Source of the DNA: Brevibacterium atlanticum
GTDB lineage: Bacteria; Actinomycetota; Actinomycetes; Actinomycetales; Brevibacteriaceae
Direction of reading: 5' to 3'
Length of the DNA: 64,000 nucleotides
Assembly: GCF_011617245.1 (NCBI RefSeq)
Contig: NZ_CP050152.1
Span: 1,974,503-2,038,502, forward strand
Positions 8,514 to 15,698 of the stretch are shown in pieces. Made by a program: the position numbers and the translations under genes. The notes under the pieces were generated by a model. That model saw only the letters and a program-made list of their open reading frames with translations, made no database searches and was not told the DNA's origin. The stretch's first letter is position 1, and every line of letters begins with the position of its first letter.

Positions 8514-8633
8514 ATGCTGAGTTCACTCGGACGAGCAGAAGACAAGCACTTCACCACTGAGAACACAGTTGCCCCTGGCGGCTGGTGCTGCACCTGCTGC
8601 TGCTGGTGCAATAACAGCATCTTCTCATTCTGA
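8514..8633 (+). CDS. Azol(in)e-containing RiPP precursor peptide, 39 residues
   Basis: The ATG at 8514 is preceded by GGAGAG with a 7-bp gap. The leader, about residues 1-23, is polar (MLSSLGRAEDKHFTTEN) and ends TVAPGG. The core region is WCCTCCCWCNNSIFSF: six Cys, one Thr and two Ser, with residues 25-30 an unbroken run of cyclisable residues between Trp24 and Trp31. The plan (one lead residue, a cyclisable run, then a hydrophobic tail ending Ser-x-Phe or similar) recalls plantazolicin, whose core begins Arg-Cys-Thr-Cys-Thr. Here the lead residue is Trp and Cys is denser. Cleavage after GG is a guess. Cyclodehydration by the YcaO/E1-like pair and oxidation by the SagB-type enzyme should give mostly thiazoles. 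Confidence 0.92.
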   Translation: MLSSLGRAEDKHFTTENTVAPGGWCCTCCCWCNNSIFSF

Positions 8634-8639
8634 TGCTGT

Positions 8640-8675
8640 GTGGCTGGGTGGGGTGTAAAAACTCCACCCAGCCAC
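8640..8675 (+). terminator. Hairpin between precursor and ycaO (attenuator or processing stem)
   Basis: A GTGGCTGGGTGG arm at 8640-8651 pairs with CCACCCAGCCAC at 8664-8675, extended inward by a G-U and two more pairs. The hairpin starts 7 nt after the precursor stop and has no T-tract. A stem here is typical of RiPP operons and would let precursor mRNA outnumber enzyme mRNA by partial termination or by 3'-end protection. Confidence 0.65.
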
Positions 8676-8742
8676 TCTCCAGGGTCGAAGAGAGAGACGA
8701 TGACATCCAAGACATTTGGAACATGCTGAAAGGACGTTGTTG

Positions 8743-10200
8743 ATGCTTGAGGAACGGGTCATCAACCATTCGCTCCCATGGGCACCGGCTCACAACACAG
8801 GTGAACGTGCACGAGGTCTCGAAGAACTACTGACGGTATATAGCCCGTTCGGAGCAATCCGCAACGTGTTGACCTCATTTCGCTCGAGTGTGGGGCCGTA
8901 CGGTTACCAGGGTTCAGCGACACCGATGTCGCTCGACCATCAGCTGCGTCGGATGCTGGGCATGTCCGGCATATCGGCTGGGTTGGATCGCGACATCTAT
9001 GGCGGAGGCAAGGGACTGATCTTCGCAGATTCCGTAGCATCGTCCCTCGGAGAGGCAGTCGAGAGAATGCTCGGATCATTCTCGTCGCTGCAGACCGTGG
9101 ACTCCCGCGATCGAATGACCGCATCCGCCGCGGAGATGCGAGCAGCCGGCCTTCACCATGTTGGCCCCGAGGACTATGACTCGTACTCCGATGAGCAGCT
9201 GGACTCCCCCGGATTCCTCTTCGAGAGATGGACGGATGAGACGAGGCTGGTCTGGCATCGCGGACAGAACCTTATCACTGGCGAAGCCCATTGGGTGCCC
9301 GCTCAGTTTGTGCACCTGTTCTACATCTCCTCACCGGAGGAGCTTCGCGTGGGCTCGTCGAGCTCCGGAGGGCTTGCCACCCATGTCTCGAGGGACAAGT
9401 CACTGGCGCATGGGCTGTTGGAAGTCGTTGAGCGCGATGGGCTGAACGTCGCGTGGTTCTCGAAGGTTCCGCTTTCCGTCGTCGACATCGACACCGACTT
9501 CGAGGATCCGCTCATCGACGAATGGCTCGACAGCGCGCGCAGGGTCGGGCTCGACATCACCTTCTACGTCCATCGCATGGACATGCCGGAGTTCTTCGTC
9601 GTCACAGCCGCTGGCATCGAGCCGGGGCTGAGCTCGGGTATGTACGTCTCAGGCGGCGGAGTCGGATTGCGACTCGAAGACGCCATCCGAAGCGCGCTGG
9701 CTGAGGTCGTGCAGGCCGAGCGCATGGCACGAAGCGCTCAGCTGACTCCTGACTGGGAGCTGACGATGGGTGTGGAGAAGCGATTCGGGATCGAACCGGA
9801 TGCGGTGCCCTCCGACTTCACGAACTTCATTCAGGTCGTCGACTACTACGGATATCCGCAGAATCAGAGCAAGCTCGACTGGTTCTTCAGGAACCCTGAT
9901 ATGGCGCGCATCAAGCTGAGCGAGAACCAACCGCCGAAGTCACCGAACTCAGAACTGACCGACATCCTCGCTCTGTACGAGAAGCACGGTCTCACACCGA
10001 TCGCCTTCGATCTGACCCCCAGTGACTTCGACCGGATCAAGACGACGAAGGTCTTCGTGCCCGAACTTGCCCCGGCATTCCCGCCGAACAATCCGCAGCT
10101 CGGCCATCGCCGATACCGTGACGTCCCGCAGAAGCTCGGCCTGGTCGATCGTCCATGGACGTTCGATGACATGCCGACCGACCCCCTTCCTTACCCATGA
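8743..10200 (+). CDS. YcaO-domain azoline-forming cyclodehydratase (TOMM D protein)
   Basis: A 485-residue protein. The ATG at 8743 (MLEERVINHSLPW) has AAAGGA 9 bp upstream and is preferred to the in-frame TTG at 8716. The ATP-binding YcaO core is visible in SSSSGGLATHVSRDKSLAHG and LLEVVERDGLNVAWF, which supplies the Mg/ATP-coordinating glutamates. The C-terminus ends DPLPYP, giving the PxPxP tail (PLPYP) seen in azoline-forming YcaO proteins. It phosphorylates the amide oxygen of Cys/Thr-preceding residues to drive ring closure, working with the separate E1-like protein at 10647. It is translationally coupled to the next gene by a 4-bp overlap. Confidence 0.93.
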   Translation: MLEERVINHSLPWAPAHNTGERARGLEELLTVYSPFGAIRNVLTSFRSSVGPYGYQGSATPMSLDHQLRRMLGMSGISAGLDRDIYGGGKGLIFADSVASSLGEAVERMLGSFSSLQTVDSRDRMTASAAEMRAAGLHHVGPEDYDSYSDEQLDSPGFLFERWTDETRLVWHRGQNLITGEAHWVPAQFVHLFYISSPEELRVGSSSSGGLATHVSRDKSLAHGLLEVVERDGLNVAWFSKVPLSVVDIDTDFEDPLIDEWLDSARRVGLDITFYVHRMDMPEFFVVTAAGIEPGLSSGMYVSGGGVGLRLEDAIRSALAEVVQAERMARSAQLTPDWELTMGVEKRFGIEPDAVPSDFTNFIQVVDYYGYPQNQSKLDWFFRNPDMARIKLSENQPPKSPNSELTDILALYEKHGLTPIAFDLTPSDFDRIKTTKVFVPELAPAFPPNNPQLGHRRYRDVPQKLGLVDRPWTFDDMPTDPLPYP

Positions 10201-10613
10201 TGAATACACATTCGACCTCACAGACGACCGAAACGACTTCCAAGAATCGTCGCTGGAACGCAGGAATCATCCTGATCCTCGTGGCCTTCACTCTCAAGCT
10301 CCCGCTCGTCGTGCTGACTGCGGTGTACCCGACCGGAGCAGGCGACATCGTGCCTGACTCAGGTGGAACTGTCGTCAGCGGACTGGGAAACGCCGCATTC
10401 CTCCTGTCTGCGGCAGTGCTCGTCTACTTGCGCAGGTGGGTGGGAATGGCTGTGGCAGCTGTGCTGATCATCGGTTCCACGATCGGTGGAATCCAGCTGC
10501 TGAACGACGGCTCCACAGTGTGGGGCGCTCTCCAACTCGCGACAAATGCGCTTGCGGCGATAGGCATCGTATGGGCGCTGGTCACGGGTGCGCTCCGCGG
10601 CTCTCGCTGGTAA
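10197..10613 (+). CDS. Small four-helix membrane protein of unknown function in the RiPP operon
   Basis: A 138-residue protein whose ATG overlaps the ycaO stop (ATGA). After a polar, Thr/Ser-rich N-terminus there are four hydrophobic segments: around IILILVAFTLKLPLVVLTAV, NAAFLLSAAVLVYL, VGMAVAAVLIIGSTIGGI and the C-terminal ATNALAAIGIVWALVTGAL. No catalytic motif is visible. Candidate roles are producer immunity or docking of the biosynthetic complex or protease at the membrane. I do not recognise a named family. Its tight coupling to the cyclodehydratase argues that it belongs to the pathway. Confidence 0.75.
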   Translation: MMNTHSTSQTTETTSKNRRWNAGIILILVAFTLKLPLVVLTAVYPTGAGDIVPDSGGTVVSGLGNAAFLLSAAVLVYLRRWVGMAVAAVLIIGSTIGGIQLLNDGSTVWGALQLATNALAAIGIVWALVTGALRGSRW

Positions 10614-10646
10614 TCCGACCGACTTGTCACTGAACAGAGGAAATTC

Positions 10647-11573
10647 ATGTTGAAAACAGAATCGCTGAGTCCGCAGGATCAGCTTGTTATCAATCCCGCC
10701 GTCTCGATCATCCGCGGCAGCGATGACGAGATCATGTCTCGATTCGGATCGCGGTCGCGCACGTCCTACCGCATCACGGACACGAATGGGCACGGAGTGC
10801 TCGCCGACTTCGTTCGAGCATTCGTGCGCCCAGCCGACCCTACTGAGGTCGCGGCACACTTCGGGATCAGCGATAACACACGAGACGAGTTCATTGAGAA
10901 GCTCACTGAGGGCTCCCTCCTCATCGCGCCGGAGCAAGCCCGGTACAGCCAGCTCATCAGTGGTATGCACATCACCCCAGACCGCGATGATCAGATCCTG
11001 ACCGTCGTCGGCACGGGGCGCATCGCCGAATCCGTCGCCGCGAATCTCACCGATCTCACATCGTCTGAGATCGAGATCAGCCACGACGCCGAAGCAGCAT
11101 TCGACGAGAGCGATTTCGTCGTCGTGTGCGCTGACCGGCTCGATCAGGCGTTCTTCTATGACGCTGACGAATACGCTCGGGCCTCTGAGACTCCGTGGCA
11201 CCTGTCGTATCTCGATGGAGCCGAGATCGTCGTCGGTCCGACATTCGTCCCCGGCTCGACGACGAACTACTTCGATCGCGACACTCTGGATGAGTCCGCA
11301 CGTACTCTGCGGTTTGAGCACCAGTACATGGCGTCGGCCACCCCGGATATCGAAGCTGACGCCGAGATTCCCCTGTTCATCGCGCAGATGGCTGCAGGAT
11401 GGACGACGGCGGCAGTCGCACAGCACCTTTGGGGACCGGGATCATTCCTCGAAGACCATGTACTGCGCATCGACCTCGAGCGGATGCAGGTCATCCGCGA
11501 TCGAGTACTTCGCCTGGCCCGAAACCCTGTGACCGTGGGATCGCGACCCGACCTGCGCCATCCGTTCATCTGA
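10647..11573 (+). CDS. E1-like/ocin-ThiF partner protein of the cyclodehydratase (TOMM C protein, split form)
   Basis: A 308-residue protein from the ATG at 10647 with GAGGAAA upstream. Residues about 45-95 (FVRPADPTEVAAHFGISDN and following) resemble the winged-helix peptide-clamp (RRE) that grips leader peptides. A Rossmann-like E1 region follows (ILTVVGTGRIAESVAANL, then FVVVCADRLDQAFFYDADEYARASETPW and GPTFVPGSTTNYFDRD), typical of ocin-ThiF-like proteins. The Cys-rich zinc site of true E1 enzymes is not apparent. It should bind the leader and activate the YcaO protein rather than adenylate anything itself. Confidence 0.85.
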   Translation: MLKTESLSPQDQLVINPAVSIIRGSDDEIMSRFGSRSRTSYRITDTNGHGVLADFVRAFVRPADPTEVAAHFGISDNTRDEFIEKLTEGSLLIAPEQARYSQLISGMHITPDRDDQILTVVGTGRIAESVAANLTDLTSSEIEISHDAEAAFDESDFVVVCADRLDQAFFYDADEYARASETPWHLSYLDGAEIVVGPTFVPGSTTNYFDRDTLDESARTLRFEHQYMASATPDIEADAEIPLFIAQMAAGWTTAAVAQHLWGPGSFLEDHVLRIDLERMQVIRDRVLRLARNPVTVGSRPDLRHPFI

Positions 11574-11582
11574 GGAGGACCT

Positions 11583-12383
11583 GTGCGTAGACCAGAAGAC
11601 CAGCTCAGGCGAATGCTTGAGCAGACATTGGTGCCTCCGACCACAGTCGACGAGTTGGATCCGGACACCATCGATGCAGCCACCAGCCGCTGGGGAAGCT
11701 CCACCGGAAACCTCGCGGAGACATACTCCGTGAATTCTGTGCTCACCCATGCGTCGGCAAAGAGGATCGCAGTTCGCGAGGAAGTGGAGACCATCACGGA
11801 CTTCTACTTCACGACTGCCGGTTCCGGATTCGACCAGCTGACATCCCAAGAGTCGCGTTGGCTGCTGCCGCAGAGAGAGTATCCGCCCGCTGTGCAAGCC
11901 CTTCTTCGTCCGTTGAACGAGAACCCGGCCCTGATCGCTGCGCTGTTCTCGACCGAAGTGCTCTTCACTGATCGGGGCAAGCTGTGGAGGGTCGTTCCCA
12001 ATCGGCCAGGATCCGTCCTCGAGGGTGATTTCACAGACGCGGATGCCGAGAAGCTCGATGCGGGACTCTTCCAGACGGACACCGAGACCTTCCGGCCGGT
12101 GATCTTCCTGGTCAACCATCTCGGCAGGTCGTCCTATCTGACCGGTGACCGGTCATTCCGGAACTCAACCTTGGCAAGCGGCATGTTGCTCGGAGTCGCC
12201 TGGGAGCAGGCTCGGGCAGCTCAGCTCCCCATCGCCACAGCGAACACATTCATCGATGCGTCGGTCAATGAGGCACTTCGCTGCGACGGGGTGGAGCGCG
12301 CCGTCATGGCAGTGATTCTCCTGCCAGCAAGCTCGGACTCCGACGACAGCTCTCGCGCAGGAGGCGAACCCCATGACCACTGA
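11583..12383 (+). CDS. Degenerate nitroreductase/SagB-like protein, RiPP cluster accessory
   Basis: A 266-residue protein starting at the GTG at 11583, with GGAGGA about 5 bp upstream, and overlapping the true dehydrogenase gene by 11 bp. Its C-terminal half (LASGMLLGVAWEQARAAQLP, IDASVNEALRCDGVERAVMAVILLP) follows the order of the nitroreductase fold, where a helix of small residues packs on FMN and the chain ends in a hydrophobic strand. The FMN-binding RxSxR start motif and the Lys-Tyr pair are absent. I infer a non-catalytic subunit or leader-binding partner of the SagB protein at 12373. Plantazolicin-type clusters also contain an uncharacterised protein next to the oxidase, and homology to it is possible but unproven. 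Confidence 0.65.
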   Translation: MRRPEDQLRRMLEQTLVPPTTVDELDPDTIDAATSRWGSSTGNLAETYSVNSVLTHASAKRIAVREEVETITDFYFTTAGSGFDQLTSQESRWLLPQREYPPAVQALLRPLNENPALIAALFSTEVLFTDRGKLWRVVPNRPGSVLEGDFTDADAEKLDAGLFQTDTETFRPVIFLVNHLGRSSYLTGDRSFRNSTLASGMLLGVAWEQARAAQLPIATANTFIDASVNEALRCDGVERAVMAVILLPASSDSDDSSRAGGEPHDH

Positions 12384-13320
12384 TGTAACCGCGGAAACCG
12401 ATTCGGCAGAGCGCAGGCGTGGCACGGATGATGTGCTGGCGAAGGCCCTGGATGAGTGGATTCAGGCACGGACGAACTCTCGGACCACCGAGACGGGGGA
12501 GGTGGCGGAAGAGCTGCTCAGAAGTCTCGAGGATCTCCTCGAGTCCGAGCAGGACCCCACTCTTTCGCGCGTCCTCAGAAGGGTCCTCGGGCGATCGGTC
12601 GGTGAGTTCTTCACCTCAAAGTCGATGAGCACCCAGCTGCCTGAGGACCTGATCCGATTTGCTCGTTCTGATCCGTCGGCACTGGATCTCGGCGACGTCG
12701 ATCTGCCCGACGTCAGTCTCACCGATGTGCTTGCCGATCGGAGGTCGGTGCGAGATTTCGCCAAGGGTCCGCTTGAGAAGAGCGAACTCAGTGGTGTTCT
12801 GCGCATGGCGGCCGCCAAGAACGGCAGCGAAGACGGGTACGGAACTCGCGATCTTCCGCTGGTCCCCTATCCGAGCATCGGCGGTCTCGACAGCAATGTC
12901 CTCGGCGTCATCATCAACAACGTCGAAGGTGTCGAACCCGGCTACTACCGATATGACGCGATCGGTCACGGGCTGGTGCCACTCATGCGCGGCGATATGC
13001 GACTGATCCTTCAGCGGAACACGTTCGAGACGGAATGGATCTTCTTCGCGCCCGTCGTCTTCGTACTCAACAACTGCCAATCCAAGGTGAGTTGGAAGTA
13101 CATGACGCGCGGCTACCGAATCTCGCACATGGATCAGGGAGCGCTGCTGCAGAACCTCTATCTGTCAGCAACTGCTCATAAGCTCGGTGCGTGCGCAGTC
13201 GCCGGTTTCCTCGACGACGACATCGATGAGGCCCTGGGCAATGCGGGAACCGATCAGTTCGTCTCTGCACTGGTGGCGATGGGGCGTCCTCTGGAGTACG
13301 GAAGACCAGACCTCGAATGA
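12373..13320 (+). CDS. SagB-type FMN-dependent azoline dehydrogenase (TOMM B protein)
   Basis: A 315-residue protein. The first 100 residues are a helical, charged region (EVAEELLRSLEDLLESEQDP). The nitroreductase-fold domain follows, with the FMN-phosphate motif LADRRSVRDF, the strand YPSIGGLDSNVLGVIINNVEGVEPGYYRYD split by a turn, the Lys-Tyr pair in SWKYMTRGYR characteristic of azoline oxidases, and DQGALLQNLYLSATAHKLGACAVAGF. It oxidises thiazolines and methyloxazolines to aromatic azoles with FMN. Overlaps on both sides (11 bp and 4 bp) tie it to the operon. Confidence 0.93.
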   Translation: MTTDVTAETDSAERRRGTDDVLAKALDEWIQARTNSRTTETGEVAEELLRSLEDLLESEQDPTLSRVLRRVLGRSVGEFFTSKSMSTQLPEDLIRFARSDPSALDLGDVDLPDVSLTDVLADRRSVRDFAKGPLEKSELSGVLRMAAAKNGSEDGYGTRDLPLVPYPSIGGLDSNVLGVIINNVEGVEPGYYRYDAIGHGLVPLMRGDMRLILQRNTFETEWIFFAPVVFVLNNCQSKVSWKYMTRGYRISHMDQGALLQNLYLSATAHKLGACAVAGFLDDDIDEALGNAGTDQFVSALVAMGRPLEYGRPDLE

Positions 13321-14063
13321 CCGGGATCCTGCCTCCATGGATGTCATCGTCTTTGAGTCTGTGGAGCATTCCGATGATCGCCCTCGGAGTGGCGACCATC
13401 GTATGCATCTGGGTGGTCCCCCGCGCGCGTCCCAGCCTCCCGGTCATCGCCCCTCTCGTTCTCGGTGTCGTCTGCATGGTGGTCAGTGCCGTGCTGCTAC
13501 CCACACGAGGGTCGATTGAAGTCATCACCGGGCTGGCTGGGGCCAGCGTCCACCTGGTGTGGCAGTTCCCGCTGATGGTGATCGTCGCAATAGTCATCGG
13601 GTGGCTCAGTTTCGCTCTCGAGCGGTGGCTGCTGTCGCTGCGCCGACAGACGAACGAGGACGCCAATCTCCCTGCGGCACTGCAGGGCTTCGACATCCCG
13701 AACAGAGGCGAAAGCATGCTCGGGATCGCAGGAGTGGCGACTCGTCCTCTGTTGTTCAGCCTGTTGACCGCTGTGACCGTGATCGGTGAAGAGCTGTTCT
13801 TCCGAGGGCTGTTCCTCACTCATGGGTTCGGACCAGACGCACACAGCCTGCTGCTCGTCATCGCGGTCCAAGCAGTCCTCTACGCCCTGACCCACGTGGT
13901 GTTCGGCGCGGCCACCGTGGCGGGCAAGATCGTGCTCGGGATCGGACTTGGAGTAGGAGCCATGGTCGCCGGACTGTTCGTCGCCATCATCGGGCACGCC
14001 GTCTATCAGTACTGGGTCTACCGGCAGTTCGAACCACTACGCAAGCAGAAGTCTCACCCCTGA
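13317..14063 (+). CDS. CPBP-family intramembrane protease, probable leader peptidase
   Basis: A 248-residue, multi-pass membrane protein overlapping the dehydrogenase stop by 4 bp. It has the three CPBP (Abi/CAAX-protease-like) motifs: GEELFFRGLFLTHGFG (EExxxR), LTHVVFGA (H in helix) and AIIGHAVYQYWVYR (HxxxN/Y-type). Six or so hydrophobic segments flank them. In plantazolicin-type clusters a CPBP protein is the proposed leader peptidase or immunity factor, and this gene occupies the same place at the end of the enzyme set. It would cut near VAPGG/W in the precursor, which is inferred. Confidence 0.85.
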   Translation: MTGILPPWMSSSLSLWSIPMIALGVATIVCIWVVPRARPSLPVIAPLVLGVVCMVVSAVLLPTRGSIEVITGLAGASVHLVWQFPLMVIVAIVIGWLSFALERWLLSLRRQTNEDANLPAALQGFDIPNRGESMLGIAGVATRPLLFSLLTAVTVIGEELFFRGLFLTHGFGPDAHSLLLVIAVQAVLYALTHVVFGAATVAGKIVLGIGLGVGAMVAGLFVAIIGHAVYQYWVYRQFEPLRKQKSHP

Positions 14064-14132
14064 CAGTCGAGACCTCGATATGAGCTGTTCCGGTTCTTGG
14101 AGCATGCATGTCAGGAAGAAGGATTGGATCTC

Positions 14133-15248
14133 GTGAATACATCGAACATTCAGCACACTGTAGGTCCCATGGTCGACTGCTCCATGGGTCTGGGCGGATA
14201 TCGTGAACGGCTGACGGATTCGGTGGTCGCCGCGCCGACGGCCATCGTCGAGGCTTTGGGCCGCCATGGAGTCGGCGCTATCCATTCGACGAGTTCGACG
14301 TGGGAAGAGTACTGGTCATTTCGTCAGATTGCGGCCGAGAGCGGCGGACCGGTCGTCAGCGGTGGAGGGGCAGCTGTCACCGACGAACTACCGGCATCTC
14401 ACCGCCTTCGTTGGATTCGCTCGCAGGGTGACATCCGACGAGCAGTAGCCACGACTCGCAGCGAAGATCGTGCATGGATCACAGTTCAGAGCTCCTCTCC
14501 GGACTTCGTCCAGGCCGTATTGACCGAGGCGCAGAAGAATGATGTAAGAGTCGCTTTGCGAGGCTCAGGTGACTGTGCTGACTGTCTGGCAGAAGGCGAC
14601 ATGTTTCTCGGCTTCGTCCGGTTGCTGTCTCGGTCAGCGGTCTCACATCCTCTCGATACACTTGTGGAGTGGGAGTCCCCCGACGGAGTTCAACGTGCCC
14701 GACAACTGGCGCAGAGGCTGGGAACACGGGGAGTCGGCATCACCACCGAGCTGGTCAGTCATCGACGATCGGTGTTCATCCGAGAAGGCCTGAACACTCC
14801 GTTTCTGGAGACTCTGGAGCCGATTCTTCCGCACACCCGACACATCAGAGAGATGAATCGCACGGGAGGCTATCTCGCCGGCAAACGAGAGCTGAAGAAG
14901 AGCACCGGACTGGCGGAACCCAACCGCCAGCTGGCCAAACGCGCACAGGACGGCTGGAACGGCGTTCTCGAGGCGTGCGAGGCCACACATCAGTCCGTGC
15001 GCCTGCTTCCAGGAAGTCGCGCGCCGCAGATCACCACCGTTCCCGGATACAGCTTCAAGGAAGAATTAGCGATGCTTGCGCATCTGGGCTGTTCTCTCGA
15101 CTACGTGCTCGACAGTGCCACAGCCGGTGCGAGGACGTTTCTTGATATTCCTGAGGACGCAGAGCAACGACTCATCTCTAATGAAACAGGTCAGGACGAC
15201 GATCCGACGCGATACCTTCTCTCTCTTCGAGTGGCTACTTCGCAATAG
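14133..15248 (+). CDS. Amidohydrolase-like protein lacking most metal ligands
   Basis: A 371-residue protein. The GTG at 14133 is chosen for its AAGAAGGA box at 14116-14123; an in-frame TTG at 14097 has no such site. The order of landmarks follows the amidohydrolase superfamily: GPMVDCSMGLGG where the HxH strand should be, HGVGAIHSTSSTWEEYW, QNDVRVALRGSGDCAD, SRSAVSHPLDTL, LLPGSRAP where the catalytic Asp strand should be, and finally FKEELAMLAHLGCSLDYVLDSATAGARTFL. The last resembles the EL..L...G....L.AAT..A helix. The HxH, third His and catalytic Asp appear replaced (Ser/Gly, Arg, Arg). It is probably a catalytically dead or repurposed fold acting in the RiPP pathway. Confidence 0.65.
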   Translation: MNTSNIQHTVGPMVDCSMGLGGYRERLTDSVVAAPTAIVEALGRHGVGAIHSTSSTWEEYWSFRQIAAESGGPVVSGGGAAVTDELPASHRLRWIRSQGDIRRAVATTRSEDRAWITVQSSSPDFVQAVLTEAQKNDVRVALRGSGDCADCLAEGDMFLGFVRLLSRSAVSHPLDTLVEWESPDGVQRARQLAQRLGTRGVGITTELVSHRRSVFIREGLNTPFLETLEPILPHTRHIREMNRTGGYLAGKRELKKSTGLAEPNRQLAKRAQDGWNGVLEACEATHQSVRLLPGSRAPQITTVPGYSFKEELAMLAHLGCSLDYVLDSATAGARTFLDIPEDAEQRLISNETGQDDDPTRYLLSLRVATSQ

Positions 15249-15288
15249 GGCGTACAAGTGTTTGATGCGACATACAGATAGTTACTAC

Positions 15289-15318
15289 GGCGGCCGGTCA
15301 CCATGCTGACCGGCCGCC
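15289..15318. terminator. Terminator of the RiPP operon
   Basis: GGCGGCCGGTCA at 15289-15300 pairs with TGACCGGCCGCC at 15307-15318 around a 6-nt loop, 41 bp after the amidohydrolase-like gene stop. It also lies 10 bp beyond the end of the minus-strand membrane-protein pseudogene at 15328, so it can serve both directions. Confidence 0.75.
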
Positions 15319-15327
15319 TCGTTGGAT

Positions 15328-15694
15328 CTACGACTTCCGGGTGCGGCGTTCTCGAATCAGTGCCCATACCAGCGATCCTACGATGAGGGCAGCTCCCAGC
15401 ACGAGCATGATCACACATCCGTTCAGCATTGTGGATTGTGCTGATTCCCAGTTCGCTTCCTTTGAGTTTGACTGAGCAGTCAACGGTCGCAGGGAAATAC
15501 GATACCTCGTAAGAGAATCCGGTCTCCGGAGGCACGTTGTCCGGAGGTACAGGGCACCACTCGGGGCTAGTGCCACCGCGCTTGAGCAGGATCATTCGAA
15601 GTGACCACATGTACGCCATTTCGGCAATGATGATGAGGATTCCGATGATTCCGAGGCTCAGCGGAGTGACGAATTTCCTGAAGATCATGGTCAC
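15328..15694 (-). pseudogene. Frameshifted two-helix membrane protein
   Basis: From the ATG at 15694 one frame reads MTMIFRKFVTPLSLGIIGIL with a first membrane helix (to about residue 30), then an extracellular-looking stretch WCPVPPDNVPPETGFSYEV. A different frame then continues as SKEANWESAQSTMLNGCV, a second helix IMLVLGAALIVGSLVWALI and the end RERRTRKS at 15328. The switch lies near 15440-15485. Joined, these give a plausible protein of about 120 residues with a basic cytoplasmic tail. It follows the decayed secreted-protein gene by 4 bp, suggesting a former secreted-protein/membrane-partner pair. Sequencing error would also explain one frameshift. Confidence 0.6.
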
Positions 15695-15698
15695 GAGA

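Noticed and set aside
8723..8743. Tiny frame MLKGRC just upstream of ycaO
   Set aside because: It overlaps the ycaO ribosome binding site and has no start signal of its own. Translational coupling was considered but there is no support.
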